Below are positions 1 to 8,697 of a DNA stretch of 38,193 nt, piece by piece. How positions within the stretch are numbered: position 1 is the first letter of the stretch; each line of letters starts with the position of its first letter. Made by a program: the position numbers and the translations under genes. The stretch spans positions 1 through 38,193 of the forward strand of contig CAIXKO010000514.1 of NCBI GenBank assembly GCA_903919925.1, given 5' to 3'. The notes beneath the pieces are model-generated. The model did no database searches. It worked only from the letters and a program-made list of their open reading frames with translations, and was not told the origin of the DNA. This stretch comes from an uncultured Bacteroidota bacterium. GTDB taxonomy: Bacteria; Bacteroidota; Bacteroidia; Bacteroidales; UBA12481.

Positions 1-278
1 AGTCAATGAAAGAAATTTTGAAATATCTTAAAATTCGGAATCTTGAACAGATTCAATTCGTTACTAAAATGATAATCGTTCCTGGATACCAATTCCGACT
101 GGTCAGCCGGCTTATAACCAATTTCCATCAGCCATCAAGTACGTTATTGCTGCTTGTTTCTGCATTGATTGGCAGCAAATGGCGGGATGTTTATGAGTAT
201 GCTTTGGCCCACAATTTCAGGTTTTTAAGCTACGGTGACAGTTCTCTTTTAGAAACCCAATTATTCAAACATGCCTGA
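1..278 (+). CDS. queA: S-adenosylmethionine:tRNA ribosyltransferase-isomerase, C-terminal part
   Basis: QueA transfers and isomerises the ribosyl group of SAM onto 7-aminomethyl-deazaguanine in tRNA, forming epoxyqueuosine in the cytoplasm. Only the last roughly 90 residues are present because the gene runs off the left edge; the first complete codon begins at base 3, so the internal ATG at 6 should not be taken as the start. The visible part carries the family's C-terminal signature: PGYQFR, LITNFHQP, a serine-rich LLLLVSAL stretch, and FRFLSYGDSSLL near the end, matching the usual ITNFHLP and F-SYGD motifs. The last 8 bases overlap the start of the downstream radical SAM gene, which suggests co-transcription. 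The assignment is firm; only its 5' extent is unknown. Confidence 0.93.
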   Translation, partial: SMKEILKYLKIRNLEQIQFVTKMIIVPGYQFRLVSRLITNFHQPSSTLLLLVSALIGSKWRDVYEYALAHNFRFLSYGDSSLLETQLFKHA

Positions 279-2169
279 TCAAAGTCTCTATTACCCTGAT
301 CACTATAATATCGCGGATTGGCTTCCTATTTCGTTGAAGGAGGTTAAGGATCGGGGATGGAATGAGTTGGACGTGATTCTGATCAGCGGTGATGCATACG
401 TTGACCACCCTTCATTTGGAATAGCAGTTATCGGCCGCATATTGGAAAGAGAAGGATATAAGGTTGCTATCCTTCCGCAACCCAATTGGCGCGACGATCT
501 CCGTGATTTTACCAAATTGGGAAAGCCAGGATTATTCTTTGGCATTACCTCAGGCAATATGGACTCTATGGTGAACCATTACACCGCTAACAAACGTATT
601 CGATCCAACGATGCCTATTCCATAAATAACCAGGCGGGATTCCGGCCTGACCGGGCAGTGACAGTATATGCCGGAATTCTCAGAAAATTATATCCCGATT
701 CTATTATAGTAGCCGGGGGTATTGAAGCTTCTTTGAGAAGATTTGCTCACTATGATTATTGGGATGATACTGTGAAACCAGGCATATTGCATGAAAGCGG
801 TATTGATTTTTTGGTTTTTGGTAACGGTGAGAAACCTATCATCGAATTGGCGGCAAAGATCAAGAACAGGGCAACCACTCAGGAATTAAGGCAAACACCT
901 CAGGTAGCCTACAAAGTTCCGTCAAATGAGACCATTCCTGATTGGCCGGGACGAAACACCATTTCATTAAGTTCATTTGGCGAATCCAGAAAGAATAAGC
1001 TCAGTTTCGCAAAGGATTTCAGAATTATCGAAGAAGAATCAAATACACTTTCATCCGCACGTATTGTTCAGGAACATGATGATCAAAAAATAGTGGTAAA
1101 CCCACCTTTTGATCCTGCGACTACCCAGGAACTCGATGAATTTCACAATCTTCCGTTCACCCGCCTTCCCCACCCCAGGTATTGGAAAAAGCCCGTAATT
1201 CCGGCTTTTGAAATGATACGCTTTTCTGTTAACATACATCGTGGATGTTTTGGCGGATGTGCTTTTTGTACCATCTCTGCTCACCAGGGAAAGCATGTTT
1301 CCAGTCGCAGCTTATCATCGGTGGTTTCCGAAGTGGAGAATGTTGTAAAAATGCCGGGTTTTAAAGGCTATCTTTCTGATATTGGAGGTCCGTCGGCTAA
1401 CATGTACGGTATGGAACCCTACAAAAAAGATATCTGCCTGAAGTGCCGAAAACCTAGCTGTATTTATCCGTCAATTTGTAAAAATCTGAATATCAGTCAT
1501 AAAAACCTTATCGATCTGTATAAAAAGGTAAGAATGATTCCAGGAATCAAAAAGGCATTTGTCGGGAGCGGGGTTAGGTATGATCTTTTCATCAATGCGC
1601 GGAATAAGGAGGATAATTCATTGAAGGAGTATCCCTCCGAACTGATCAGGTATCATGTTTCCGGAAGGTTAAAAGTTGCACCGGAACATACCAGGGATTC
1701 CGTTTTAAAAGTGATCAGAAAGCCAGGATTTGAGAAATTCATCGAATTGAAAAAAATCTTTGAGCATGTCAATGAGAAAAATAATCTTAAGCAAGAGCTG
1801 ATACCATATTTCATTTCCAGCCATCCGGGCTGTACCCTTGAAGATATGGCAGAGCTCGCAGCTGAAACCCGTGCGCTGAATCTTAGGATTGAGCAAGTCC
1901 AGGATTTAACTCCTACCCCAATGACACTGGCTTCAACCATGTTTCATACAGGTTTGGACCCTTATTCGCTGCAACCAATTTTCGTAGCAAATAGTCAATC
2001 AGAAAAACTACTTCAGCGCAGTTTTTTCTTCACTGATAATTCAGAAGATAAGCAAAGGATTGTTTCAGCTTTGAAAAAGATTAATCGCGATGATCTTATT
2101 CCGAAAATATTCGGAAATATTAAGTTAAAACATGTTAAAGGGAAGCAATCCGGACGGCAGAATAAATAA
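271..2169 (+). CDS. YgiQ family radical SAM protein
   Basis: This is a 632-residue radical SAM protein of the YgiQ family (UPF0313), whose substrate is still not settled. The radical SAM cluster motif RGCFGGCAFC places cysteines at residues 326, 330 and 333 (CxxxCxxC), which would hold a 4Fe-4S cluster that cleaves SAM. The N-terminal third (GDAYVDHPSFGIAVIGR, then AGGIEASLRRFAHYDYW) is the conserved YgiQ N-terminal domain. A second cysteine group (CLKCRKPSCIYPSIC) follows the radical SAM motif and may be structural. Motifs KVAPEHT and FISSHPGC follow, as in the family. The ATG at 271 overlaps the queA stop by 8 bases, so translation is probably coupled. Length is normal and no defect is visible. 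Confidence 0.93.
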   Translation: MPDQSLYYPDHYNIADWLPISLKEVKDRGWNELDVILISGDAYVDHPSFGIAVIGRILEREGYKVAILPQPNWRDDLRDFTKLGKPGLFFGITSGNMDSMVNHYTANKRIRSNDAYSINNQAGFRPDRAVTVYAGILRKLYPDSIIVAGGIEASLRRFAHYDYWDDTVKPGILHESGIDFLVFGNGEKPIIELAAKIKNRATTQELRQTPQVAYKVPSNETIPDWPGRNTISLSSFGESRKNKLSFAKDFRIIEEESNTLSSARIVQEHDDQKIVVNPPFDPATTQELDEFHNLPFTRLPHPRYWKKPVIPAFEMIRFSVNIHRGCFGGCAFCTISAHQGKHVSSRSLSSVVSEVENVVKMPGFKGYLSDIGGPSANMYGMEPYKKDICLKCRKPSCIYPSICKNLNISHKNLIDLYKKVRMIPGIKKAFVGSGVRYDLFINARNKEDNSLKEYPSELIRYHVSGRLKVAPEHTRDSVLKVIRKPGFEKFIELKKIFEHVNEKNNLKQELIPYFISSHPGCTLEDMAELAAETRALNLRIEQVQDLTPTPMTLASTMFHTGLDPYSLQPIFVANSQSEKLLQRSFFFTDNSEDKQRIVSALKKINRDDLIPKIFGNIKLKHVKGKQSGRQNK

Positions 2170-2188
2170 ATTCGTTCCTAAAAAAAGG

Positions 2189-3427
2189 ATGAAAGCAATA
2201 CAGTTACGGTTGGGCTTAATGGTCATTTCAATTTCACTCATTGGGCTTGCGGGTTTTAGCCAGGAGGATACCCGGTTAAAGGCAATGAAAATCCACAGGG
2301 AAGTATATACGATTGATTCGCATAACGATACACCCATGAGTTTTGGCGATGCCGATTTCGATATGGCCGAAAGGCATGATTATCTGAATGGTGGCAGCCG
2401 CATGGATTTTCCCAGGATGAAGGATGGAGGGCTGGATGGAGCTTTCTTCGCAGTTTTTACCGGACAAGGGCCTTTAACTGATGAAGGCAGACGGAACGCT
2501 TACGAGCGGGCAAAAGCGACTTTCGACAATATTTATAAAACTGCCGCACAGCACGCTGATCTCGCCGGAATTGCCCTTTCGCCAAAAGATGGTTACCGGC
2601 TTAACAAAGAGGGAAAAACCTCCATGTTTATCGGTTTGGAAAATGGATACCCCATTGGACTGGATATCAATAGAGTTCAGGAGTTTTACAATCTGGGAAC
2701 CCGATATATTACCTTATGCCATTCGAAAAACAATGATATTTGCGATTCTTCGACCGACAAAGCAGGACCGGTTCATAATGGACTCAGTGATTTTGGCAAA
2801 CAGGTTGTGGAAAAAATGAATAGTCTTGGGATTATGGTTGATGTCTCTCACCTGTCCGACAAATCTGTTCAGGATGTTATAGCAGCAAGTAAAGTACCTG
2901 TCATTGCTTCACACAGTTGCGCCAAAGCGATGTGCGATAATCCTCGGAACCTAAGTGATGAATTACTTTTAGCGCTGGCAAAGAATAATGGAGTTATTCA
3001 AATGTGCATCCTTTCAGCCTATGTAAAGAACCCGGAACCAAACCCTGCCAGGGATTCGGCAGAAAATACTATCAGGCAGAAATATGGGGATTGGTCGAAA
3101 TTATCTCCTGAAGATCAAAAAAAGGCAAGATCTGAATATAAGGTTGTGCGTCAAAAATATCCGGAAGCCTTGGCCACAGTCAGCGATATGGTTGATCATA
3201 TTGATCATATTGTAAAAATCGCAGGAATTGACCATGTTGGGATCGGAACAGATTTCGATGGAGGTGGTGGCCTGGCTGATTGCATGGATGCCAGTCAAAT
3301 GGAGAACATCACCTTTGAATTGGTTAAGCGTGGCTATTCAAAAAAAGCAATAGCCAAAATTTGGAGTGGAAATCTGTTCAGGGTGATGAATGAGGCAGAA
3401 GCTTACGCATTAAAACAGAAAAAATAA
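2189..3427 (+). CDS. Exported membrane-dipeptidase-like zinc peptidase (M19 family)
   Basis: A 412-residue peptidase of the renal dipeptidase family (M19), which hydrolyses dipeptides with a binuclear zinc centre. The start is set at 2189, after an AAAAAAAGG ribosome-binding-like stretch, because it gives a clean signal peptide (hydrophobic core LGLMVISISLIGLAGFS); an upstream ATG at 2132 in the same frame would overlap the previous gene and put a basic tail before the signal. Zinc ligands fall where the family predicts: H45 and D47 (SHNDTP), E151 (GLENG), H221 (DVSH), H242 (ASHS) and D355 (GTDFDGGGG). It follows the ygiQ-like gene by 19 bases. It probably acts in the periplasm on peptides or peptidoglycan fragments; the substrate is inferred. 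Confidence 0.93.
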   Translation: MKAIQLRLGLMVISISLIGLAGFSQEDTRLKAMKIHREVYTIDSHNDTPMSFGDADFDMAERHDYLNGGSRMDFPRMKDGGLDGAFFAVFTGQGPLTDEGRRNAYERAKATFDNIYKTAAQHADLAGIALSPKDGYRLNKEGKTSMFIGLENGYPIGLDINRVQEFYNLGTRYITLCHSKNNDICDSSTDKAGPVHNGLSDFGKQVVEKMNSLGIMVDVSHLSDKSVQDVIAASKVPVIASHSCAKAMCDNPRNLSDELLLALAKNNGVIQMCILSAYVKNPEPNPARDSAENTIRQKYGDWSKLSPEDQKKARSEYKVVRQKYPEALATVSDMVDHIDHIVKIAGIDHVGIGTDFDGGGGLADCMDASQMENITFELVKRGYSKKAIAKIWSGNLFRVMNEAEAYALKQKK

Positions 3428-3448
3428 GTATAATTTCGCAGGCTTAAA

Positions 3449-4321
3449 ATGAAAAAAATGCCTGCCAAGATCAATCCAAAAACTCAGGTCGCCCGACTTT
3501 CAGTATTTTCGAATACCTTTTTAATCCTTCTGAAGGTTTTTGCCGGTGTTTTAAGTGGCTCTGTCAGTATTATCTCCGAAGCCATCCACTCATCAATGGA
3601 TTTGCTTGCTTCCATTATTGCCTTTTTTGCCGTAAAGATATCTGACACCCCTTCGGATGAAAAACACAATTATGGTCATGGAAAAATTGAAAATGTTTCA
3701 GGGGTTGTTGAAGGGTTATTGATATTTGTTGCTGCAGGTTGGATCATATTTGAAGCAATCAGCAAGATGGTTGATATTCAACCGGTTGAATCCCTGGGCA
3801 TTGGAAGTTTGGTCATGCTGATTTCTGCTGGAGTTAACACGGTGGTTTCCGGCAAATTATATAAAACAGCAAAAGCAACACACTCAGTTGCGCTCGAGGC
3901 TGATGCTCTTCACTTGAAAACCGATGTATACACTTCGCTAGGTGTTGCTACCGGCTTAATTCTGATGTGGATCACCAAACTTCACTGGTTAGATCCTATT
4001 GTGGCCATATTGGTTGCGCTTCTCATAATCAGGGAATCCTTTGCACTGCTTAAGCGGGCCTTTTTTCCACTGTTGGATGTTGCCTGGGATCAGGAGGAAC
4101 TTGAAAAGCTGAAACAGATTTTTATAGCAATGGATGTTAGCTACCATGATGTAAAAACCAGAAGGGCTGGCAATTATCGCTTTATTGACTTTCACATAGA
4201 AATGCCTCCTGAGGTTCCGTTTGAGCAGGTTCATAATTTCTGCAACCAGATTGAAACTGAAATCCACCGGACTTTCGAAAATGTCCAGATCACCATCCAT
4301 GCTGAACCGTTCGAAAATTGA
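3449..4321 (+). CDS. Cation diffusion facilitator family transporter
   Basis: A 290-residue inner-membrane exporter of divalent metal ions in the CDF family. Six membrane segments are expected and hydrophobic stretches at residues 18-40, 52-64, 88-104, 115-133, 161-176 and 181-196 fit. The metal-site residues are H47 and D51 in segment two (EAIHSSMD) and H155 and D159 in segment five (ALHLKTD), an HD-HD pattern that in the family points to zinc or a similar ion rather than manganese. The loop KHNYGHGKIEN and a C-terminal cytoplasmic domain of about 80 residues (FHIEMPPEVPFEQVHNFCNQIE) are typical. It lies 21 bases after the dipeptidase, and its end overlaps the next gene. The ion is inferred from motif type only. 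Confidence 0.94.
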   Translation: MKKMPAKINPKTQVARLSVFSNTFLILLKVFAGVLSGSVSIISEAIHSSMDLLASIIAFFAVKISDTPSDEKHNYGHGKIENVSGVVEGLLIFVAAGWIIFEAISKMVDIQPVESLGIGSLVMLISAGVNTVVSGKLYKTAKATHSVALEADALHLKTDVYTSLGVATGLILMWITKLHWLDPIVAILVALLIIRESFALLKRAFFPLLDVAWDQEELEKLKQIFIAMDVSYHDVKTRRAGNYRFIDFHIEMPPEVPFEQVHNFCNQIETEIHRTFENVQITIHAEPFEN

Positions 4322-5519
4322 TTCACTGGCCACCAATCGAATAATCACCAGGCCCATTCTTATAGTTTCAATTGTCAGTCTCCTGACAGATGTTGCGAGC
4401 GAGATGCTTTACCCTGTTATGCCTATGTTTCTGAAGTCAATAGGGTTTTCTATTGTCGGAATCGGCTTGCTCGAGGGTTTTGTCGAAGCCTTTGCAGGTA
4501 TTTCAAAAGGCTACTTTGGGCACCTGTCTGACCGTTTGGGTAAACGAGTTCCTTTCATCCGGTTTGGTTATTCTTTGAGTGCTTTAGCTAAACCGCTCAT
4601 GGCCTTAATGACTTTTCCGGTTTGGATATTTTTGATGCGCACCGTTGAGCGCCTTGGTAAAGGAATCAGAACCAGCGCCAGAGACGCTTATCTATCCGAT
4701 TACTCCACACCTGAAACCAAAGGAAGAGTGTTTGGGTTCCACCGAAGCATGGATACCCTCGGTGCCTCAATCGGTCCGGTAATCGCACTGGTGGTCCTTT
4801 ACTACCTCCCGGAAAGATACCGACTCCTTTTTGTCATATCAGTTATTCCGGGGATACTGGCAGTTCTTCTTACTTTTTCAGTTAAAGACACGATCAGGAA
4901 AAGAACAGCAAAAACTTCGGGAAAATCATTTTTCTCTTTTTTGTCCTATTGGAAACGTTCGAGCCATGAATATAGGTACTTGATAATTGGACTATTGGCC
5001 TTTACACTGATCAATAGTTCTGATGCCTTTTTGTTACTCGGCCTTAAGTATAAAGGCTTTTCTGATACTCAGGTAATCAGTTTTTATATATTTTACAATC
5101 TTGTTTATGCCGCCACCAGCTATCCAATAGGCCGGTTATCGGACCGTATTGGCCAAAAACAAATTCTTGTTTTTGGGTTTGTGATTTTCGCAACTGTTTA
5201 TGGTCTGTTTGGTTTTGTGAGCACCTCCTGGGCATTAGTCATCGTCTTTTTATTGTATGGTATCTTTGCCAGTTCAACGGAAGGAATTTCCAAAGCGTTG
5301 ATTACCAATATAGCCGGGAAAGAAGATACTGCAACTGCTTTAGGGTTTTACACCGGGTTAGCCAGCATATGCACTTTGTTTGCTTCTACCATCAGCGGCC
5401 TGGTGTGGACAATATGGTCTATTAAAGGAATGTTCCTGATTTCTGCGTCAGGGGCACTGATTGTAACCGGTTACTTTATTTTGCTTTTCAGGAATACACG
5501 AACCATGAAGCCTACCTAA
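4299..5519 (+). CDS. Major facilitator superfamily transporter
   Basis: A multi-pass permease of about 406 residues. Near the N-terminus it carries SLLTDVASEMLYPVMPMFL, a signature of a bacterial MFS subgroup often annotated only as MFS transporter. The loop between segments two and three reads GHLSDRLGKRVPFI, the MFS motif A, and a second copy (GRLSDRIGQKQ) occurs in the C-terminal half, as expected for a duplicated six-helix fold. Start choice is uncertain: ATG at 4299 overlaps the CDF gene by 23 bases, ATG at 4281 is also possible, and the frame stays open back to 4221. The gene ends 8 bases inside the convergent radical SAM gene. Its substrate cannot be read from sequence; cotranscription with a metal exporter is suggestive only. 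Confidence 0.9.
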   Translation: MLNRSKIDSLATNRIITRPILIVSIVSLLTDVASEMLYPVMPMFLKSIGFSIVGIGLLEGFVEAFAGISKGYFGHLSDRLGKRVPFIRFGYSLSALAKPLMALMTFPVWIFLMRTVERLGKGIRTSARDAYLSDYSTPETKGRVFGFHRSMDTLGASIGPVIALVVLYYLPERYRLLFVISVIPGILAVLLTFSVKDTIRKRTAKTSGKSFFSFLSYWKRSSHEYRYLIIGLLAFTLINSSDAFLLLGLKYKGFSDTQVISFYIFYNLVYAATSYPIGRLSDRIGQKQILVFGFVIFATVYGLFGFVSTSWALVIVFLLYGIFASSTEGISKALITNIAGKEDTATALGFYTGLASICTLFASTISGLVWTIWSIKGMFLISASGALIVTGYFILLFRNTRTMKPT

Positions 5520-6471
5520 ACAGCCGGCCTTGCCAGGTATTTCGGGAAGTCATCTCCTTTTCAATTTTTGCAACGATTTCAAAGTTCTTCAAACCCCACC
5601 TCTTCCCGGATATCAGGTCGGGTGGCGATGCACTGGCAAACCGCTCAACCACAATAGCCGGATTCAAAAGTTCTAGAAAGCTGATGACCAACTCAATATA
5701 CTCCGGTGCGGAAAATGTAACAAAATCATTAGGTGAGCATAAATAATCGGTTTCCATAACAGTACCCTTAAGAATCTGCAACTGATGAATTTTCAACATA
5801 TTAATGGGAAGAAGGCTCAATTTACAGGAATGATTTAGCATATCGTCAACACTCTCTCCCGGCAAGCCAAGAATCAGGTGCGCTCCAACATGAATTCCCC
5901 GGTTTGCTGTTTTATCTATTGCTTCAACACATTCATGGAAATCGTGGCCCCGGTTGATTCTTAAGAGTGATCTGTTCAAAGTTGACTCAACACCATATTC
6001 GATTGAAACGTAGCACTTTGTAGCCAAATCTTGAAAATAATCCAACAATTCATCGCTGATGCAATCCGGTCTTGTCCCTACCACAATCCCCACTATTCCG
6101 GGAATTCTCAAGGCTTCATTGTATAAACTAATCAGATGATTTAAGGATGCATAGGTATTGGTATATGCCTGAAAATAAGCTAGATACTTTATATCATGAT
6201 ATTTTCGGGAAAAATAATTCATTCCTTGATTAATCTGCTGACTAACAGATATCTCAGAAGAGCAATAGGCTGGATTGAATGATTTATTATTACAAAAGGT
6301 ACATCCTCCGGTCCCTTTTAGTCCATCGCGGTTTGGACAGGTAAAACCTGCATCAACGGACAGTTTCTGAACCCGTGTACCGAACTTATTTTTAAGGTAA
6401 CCTGATAAATCGTTGAATGGTCTGGAGTGCCCCCAGGGTAATAAGATTTCGCTTACGCGGTTTTCATTCAT
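5512..6471 (-). CDS. TIGR01212-type (YhcC) radical SAM protein
   Basis: A 319-residue radical SAM protein of the YhcC/TIGR01212 family, whose reaction is not settled. It has the family's unusual spacing of cluster cysteines: TCPNRDGLKGTGGCTFC gives C45, C57 and C60 (CX11CX2C) rather than CX3CX2C. Other family landmarks are YFQAYTNTYA, GTRPDC, and SIEYGVES followed by RGIHVGAHLILGLPGE. Its ATG overlaps the methylglyoxal synthase stop by 8 bases, so it is the last gene of a minus-strand run. Its 3' end overlaps the convergent MFS gene by 8 bases, with no hairpin terminator between them. Length and motifs are normal. Confidence 0.92.
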   Translation of the reverse strand: MNENRVSEILLPWGHSRPFNDLSGYLKNKFGTRVQKLSVDAGFTCPNRDGLKGTGGCTFCNNKSFNPAYCSSEISVSQQINQGMNYFSRKYHDIKYLAYFQAYTNTYASLNHLISLYNEALRIPGIVGIVVGTRPDCISDELLDYFQDLATKCYVSIEYGVESTLNRSLLRINRGHDFHECVEAIDKTANRGIHVGAHLILGLPGESVDDMLNHSCKLSLLPINMLKIHQLQILKGTVMETDYLCSPNDFVTFSAPEYIELVISFLELLNPAIVVERFASASPPDLISGKRWGLKNFEIVAKIEKEMTSRNTWQGRLFR

Positions 6472-6841
6472 TAATGATCAGGGTTGCAGATGCAGGATTT
6501 AATGCGATAGGAATATTATTGATAATAGCGGTACGGATAAGAGTCTGAATGTCATGCTCATGACCATGAGGGGTTTGCAGATCGACAAAAAAGATCAGTT
6601 TTTCGACTTCATTCTGAAGTATTTTCGCTGCCAGCAAAATATCTCCACCTTCAGGGCCATGTCCAAAAGATTCAACTTCCATTTCCAGCACGGAATTCAA
6701 TAAACGTGAGGTATTTGTAGTTCCAATAAGCTTGTGTTTCAATAATTCTTCCCGATTGTTCTTTACCCATTCTAAAAGAACGTTTTTTCTTTCATTGTGG
6801 GCAACCAGGGCTATCGCTTTTTGTGATGTGTTTGTTTCCAT
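6464..6841 (-). CDS. mgsA: Methylglyoxal synthase
   Basis: A 125-residue cytoplasmic lyase that turns dihydroxyacetone phosphate into methylglyoxal and phosphate, a bypass of lower glycolysis used under phosphate limitation or sugar-phosphate stress. Relative to the E. coli enzyme (from memory) the protein is offset by four residues and keeps the key positions: H15 and K19 (ALVAHNERK), the GTTNTSRLL phosphate loop, catalytic D67 (GPEGGD), D87 (FFVD), H94 and D97 (HGHEHD). It is shorter at the C-terminus than the E. coli protein, and the usual DP after FFW/VD is DL, so it is a somewhat divergent member. It starts 3 bases after the alkaline phosphatase stop; a shared transcript with a phosphate-releasing enzyme fits a phosphate-economy role, but that is inference. 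Confidence 0.9.
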   Translation of the reverse strand: METNTSQKAIALVAHNERKNVLLEWVKNNREELLKHKLIGTTNTSRLLNSVLEMEVESFGHGPEGGDILLAAKILQNEVEKLIFFVDLQTPHGHEHDIQTLIRTAIINNIPIALNPASATLIINE

Positions 6842-6844
6842 TTT

Positions 6845-7939
6845 TTATTTTCTTTTTACTTCAAATCCAAATGCATTCATCATTTTAAAAAAGAGGTCGG
6901 TATTCTCCTGAAAGCCGCTAAACATTTCTGATTGAGGTCCGAACGCAAAAACAGGAACCATAACTCCGGTGTGATTAGTACCGGTAAAACCAGCCTTTAT
7001 CTCGCCTGTTTCAAAACTTCCTCCATTCAGTCCCAATCCTCCGGTATCATGGTCAGCGGTAATAACGACCAGGGTTTCACCATCTTTCATCGCAAAATCA
7101 AGAGCTGCTCCAACAGCTTTATCAAAATCAACCATTTCTGTTGCCAGATAATTGATATTATTATCATGGCCGCCCCAGTCAATCTGAGAACCTTCAACCA
7201 TCATAAAAAAGCCATCTTTATCGGAAGATAACAGTCTGATAGCTTCATTGACTGATTCCGTCAACATATTTCCCCTGCCTTCCAGCCATTTTACCGGGTG
7301 AACGGTATCGAGCAAAGCAGCCACCGGACCTTTTTTTACGTTCCTTAACTCGTCCATTGTATAGGCCAATGAATAACCTTTTTCCTTCAGTTTTTGGGTT
7401 AAGTCAACTCCATCTTTGCGTTTCGCAAAATGGTTACGACCTCCGCCGATGAAAACGTCAATATCGGTTTTCAGAAAATCTAGGGCAATAAGTTCATAAT
7501 CGCTCCGGGAAGCCTGGTGAGAAATAAAACTGGCAGGAGTAGCGTGTGTAATTGCACAAGTTGCCACTAAACCGGTTGCTTTACCATATTCTTCGGCCCA
7601 TTCCAGGATAGTTTCAGCAGGTTTTCCTGTTGAATCAACTCCGATGGCGCCGTTGTATGTTTTATTACCGGTTGAGATTGCTGTGCCTCCAGCTCCTGAA
7701 TCGGTAACATAGGCAGTAGAATAGGTTTTAGAGAATCCAATATTTCGGATACGCTCCAGGTTCAAATGACCATGATTCAATGTATACCCTGCATATACTG
7801 CGGAAGTACCCATACCATCGCCAATCATGAGAATAATGTTTTTAACCGGCCGGTTACCTTTGGGCACAGTGAGTGAAAATCCTGATGCAGAAAACATTAA
7901 AACTACTGCCAGGAATGAGTAAAATGCAAGCCTCTTCAT
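6845..7939 (-). CDS. Exported alkaline phosphatase (PhoA family)
   Basis: A 364-residue metal-dependent phosphomonoesterase of the classical alkaline phosphatase family, expected in the periplasm or cell surface. The start at 7939 gives a signal peptide (MKRLAFYSFLAVVLMFSASG); an upstream ATG at 7975 in the same frame would place 12 extra residues before it. Motifs in order: metal-binding D41 in LMIGDGMG, the nucleophile S81 in VTDSGAGGTAISTG, HATPASFISH, EGSQIDWGGHDNN, ITADHDTGG, and a late H in GTNHTGVMVP. These supply the two zinc sites and the magnesium site. Length is slightly short for the family but no motif is missing. It lies between the rhomboid gene (44-base gap) and mgsA (3-base gap). 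Confidence 0.93.
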   Translation of the reverse strand: MKRLAFYSFLAVVLMFSASGFSLTVPKGNRPVKNIILMIGDGMGTSAVYAGYTLNHGHLNLERIRNIGFSKTYSTAYVTDSGAGGTAISTGNKTYNGAIGVDSTGKPAETILEWAEEYGKATGLVATCAITHATPASFISHQASRSDYELIALDFLKTDIDVFIGGGRNHFAKRKDGVDLTQKLKEKGYSLAYTMDELRNVKKGPVAALLDTVHPVKWLEGRGNMLTESVNEAIRLLSSDKDGFFMMVEGSQIDWGGHDNNINYLATEMVDFDKAVGAALDFAMKDGETLVVITADHDTGGLGLNGGSFETGEIKAGFTGTNHTGVMVPVFAFGPQSEMFSGFQENTDLFFKMMNAFGFEVKRK

Positions 7940-7983
7940 TATCAATTTATTAATGGTATATAACATTATTAACACCTGATAGT

Positions 7984-8697
7984 TTATGATTTGTCGCTAA
8001 TTCCGGGAGAATCAGGAGGAATGTTCTTAACCGGACCCTCAATCTCATACTCATTCCATGGCAATTCTTCCTCTAAAGGAGGCTCGGCTTCTTCTTCTCT
8101 TTCATAACCCAAACCCTGCCAAAAAAAGCGATTCCCTTTCGGACCCTTGTTCCGGTAACCAGCGGCTAGTCCCAAACCTGTAAGTAAGCCTGACAAATGC
8201 GATTCCCAGGAAACCCGTTCTTCGATTGGAAAAATTCCCCAAATCATGGAGCCGTACTGGAAGGCTACGAGGAATGAAATGGCCATTAGCCCCAGATGCT
8301 TTCTGATTATTCCGCTTACAAAAAGAAAAGTTGCCAGACCATATATGATGCCACTGGCTCCAACATGGTAAGATGGTCTGCCAATTATCCACACCAGAAT
8401 ACCAGTGAAAAAATAGCATACAATAATCACTCTGAAAGCCAGATTTTGATAGAAATAGAACAAGAGTCCCGATAATGCAAAAAGCGGTAGCGAGTTTGCA
8501 ATGAGGTGCTTGATTCCCCCATGGATAAGCGGTGCAAAAATGATTCCTTGCAAGCCGGCAATCTTTCTTGGAAAAAGGCCATGATAGAATAATTCAAGTT
8601 TCAGAGAAGTATCTACCCAAAAGACCATCCAGATGAGCAAAAGAAAAACTCCCGGAAAGAATATACTTAGGTATAGTCTCTTAACAGCAACATCCAT
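7984..8697 (-). CDS. Rhomboid family intramembrane serine protease
   Basis: A 237-residue inner-membrane protease. The catalytic pair is visible: S115 in HVGASGIIYG (GxSG motif) and H167 in WESHLSGLLTG, plus oxyanion-stabilising N68 in the HLIANSLPL motif (HxxxN). At least five hydrophobic segments precede a soluble tail of about 60 residues that is acidic and proline-rich (REEEAEPPLEEELPWNE). Its start codon shares one base with the threonine aldolase stop (TAATG), implying translational coupling. The active-site residues are intact, so it should be a working protease rather than a pseudo-rhomboid. Substrates are unknown. Confidence 0.92.
   Translation of the reverse strand: MDVAVKRLYLSIFFPGVFLLLIWMVFWVDTSLKLELFYHGLFPRKIAGLQGIIFAPLIHGGIKHLIANSLPLFALSGLLFYFYQNLAFRVIIVCYFFTGILVWIIGRPSYHVGASGIIYGLATFLFVSGIIRKHLGLMAISFLVAFQYGSMIWGIFPIEERVSWESHLSGLLTGLGLAAGYRNKGPKGNRFFWQGLGYEREEEAEPPLEEELPWNEYEIEGPVKNIPPDSPGISDKS

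Noticed and set aside
2481-2819. 112-codon plus-strand open frame in another phase
   Set aside because: Lies inside the M19 dipeptidase, whose motifs are continuous in the accepted frame; no frameshift is indicated.
3989-4357. 122-codon minus-strand open frame
   Set aside because: Antisense to the CDF and MFS genes, with no family resemblance; a shadow of biased codon use.
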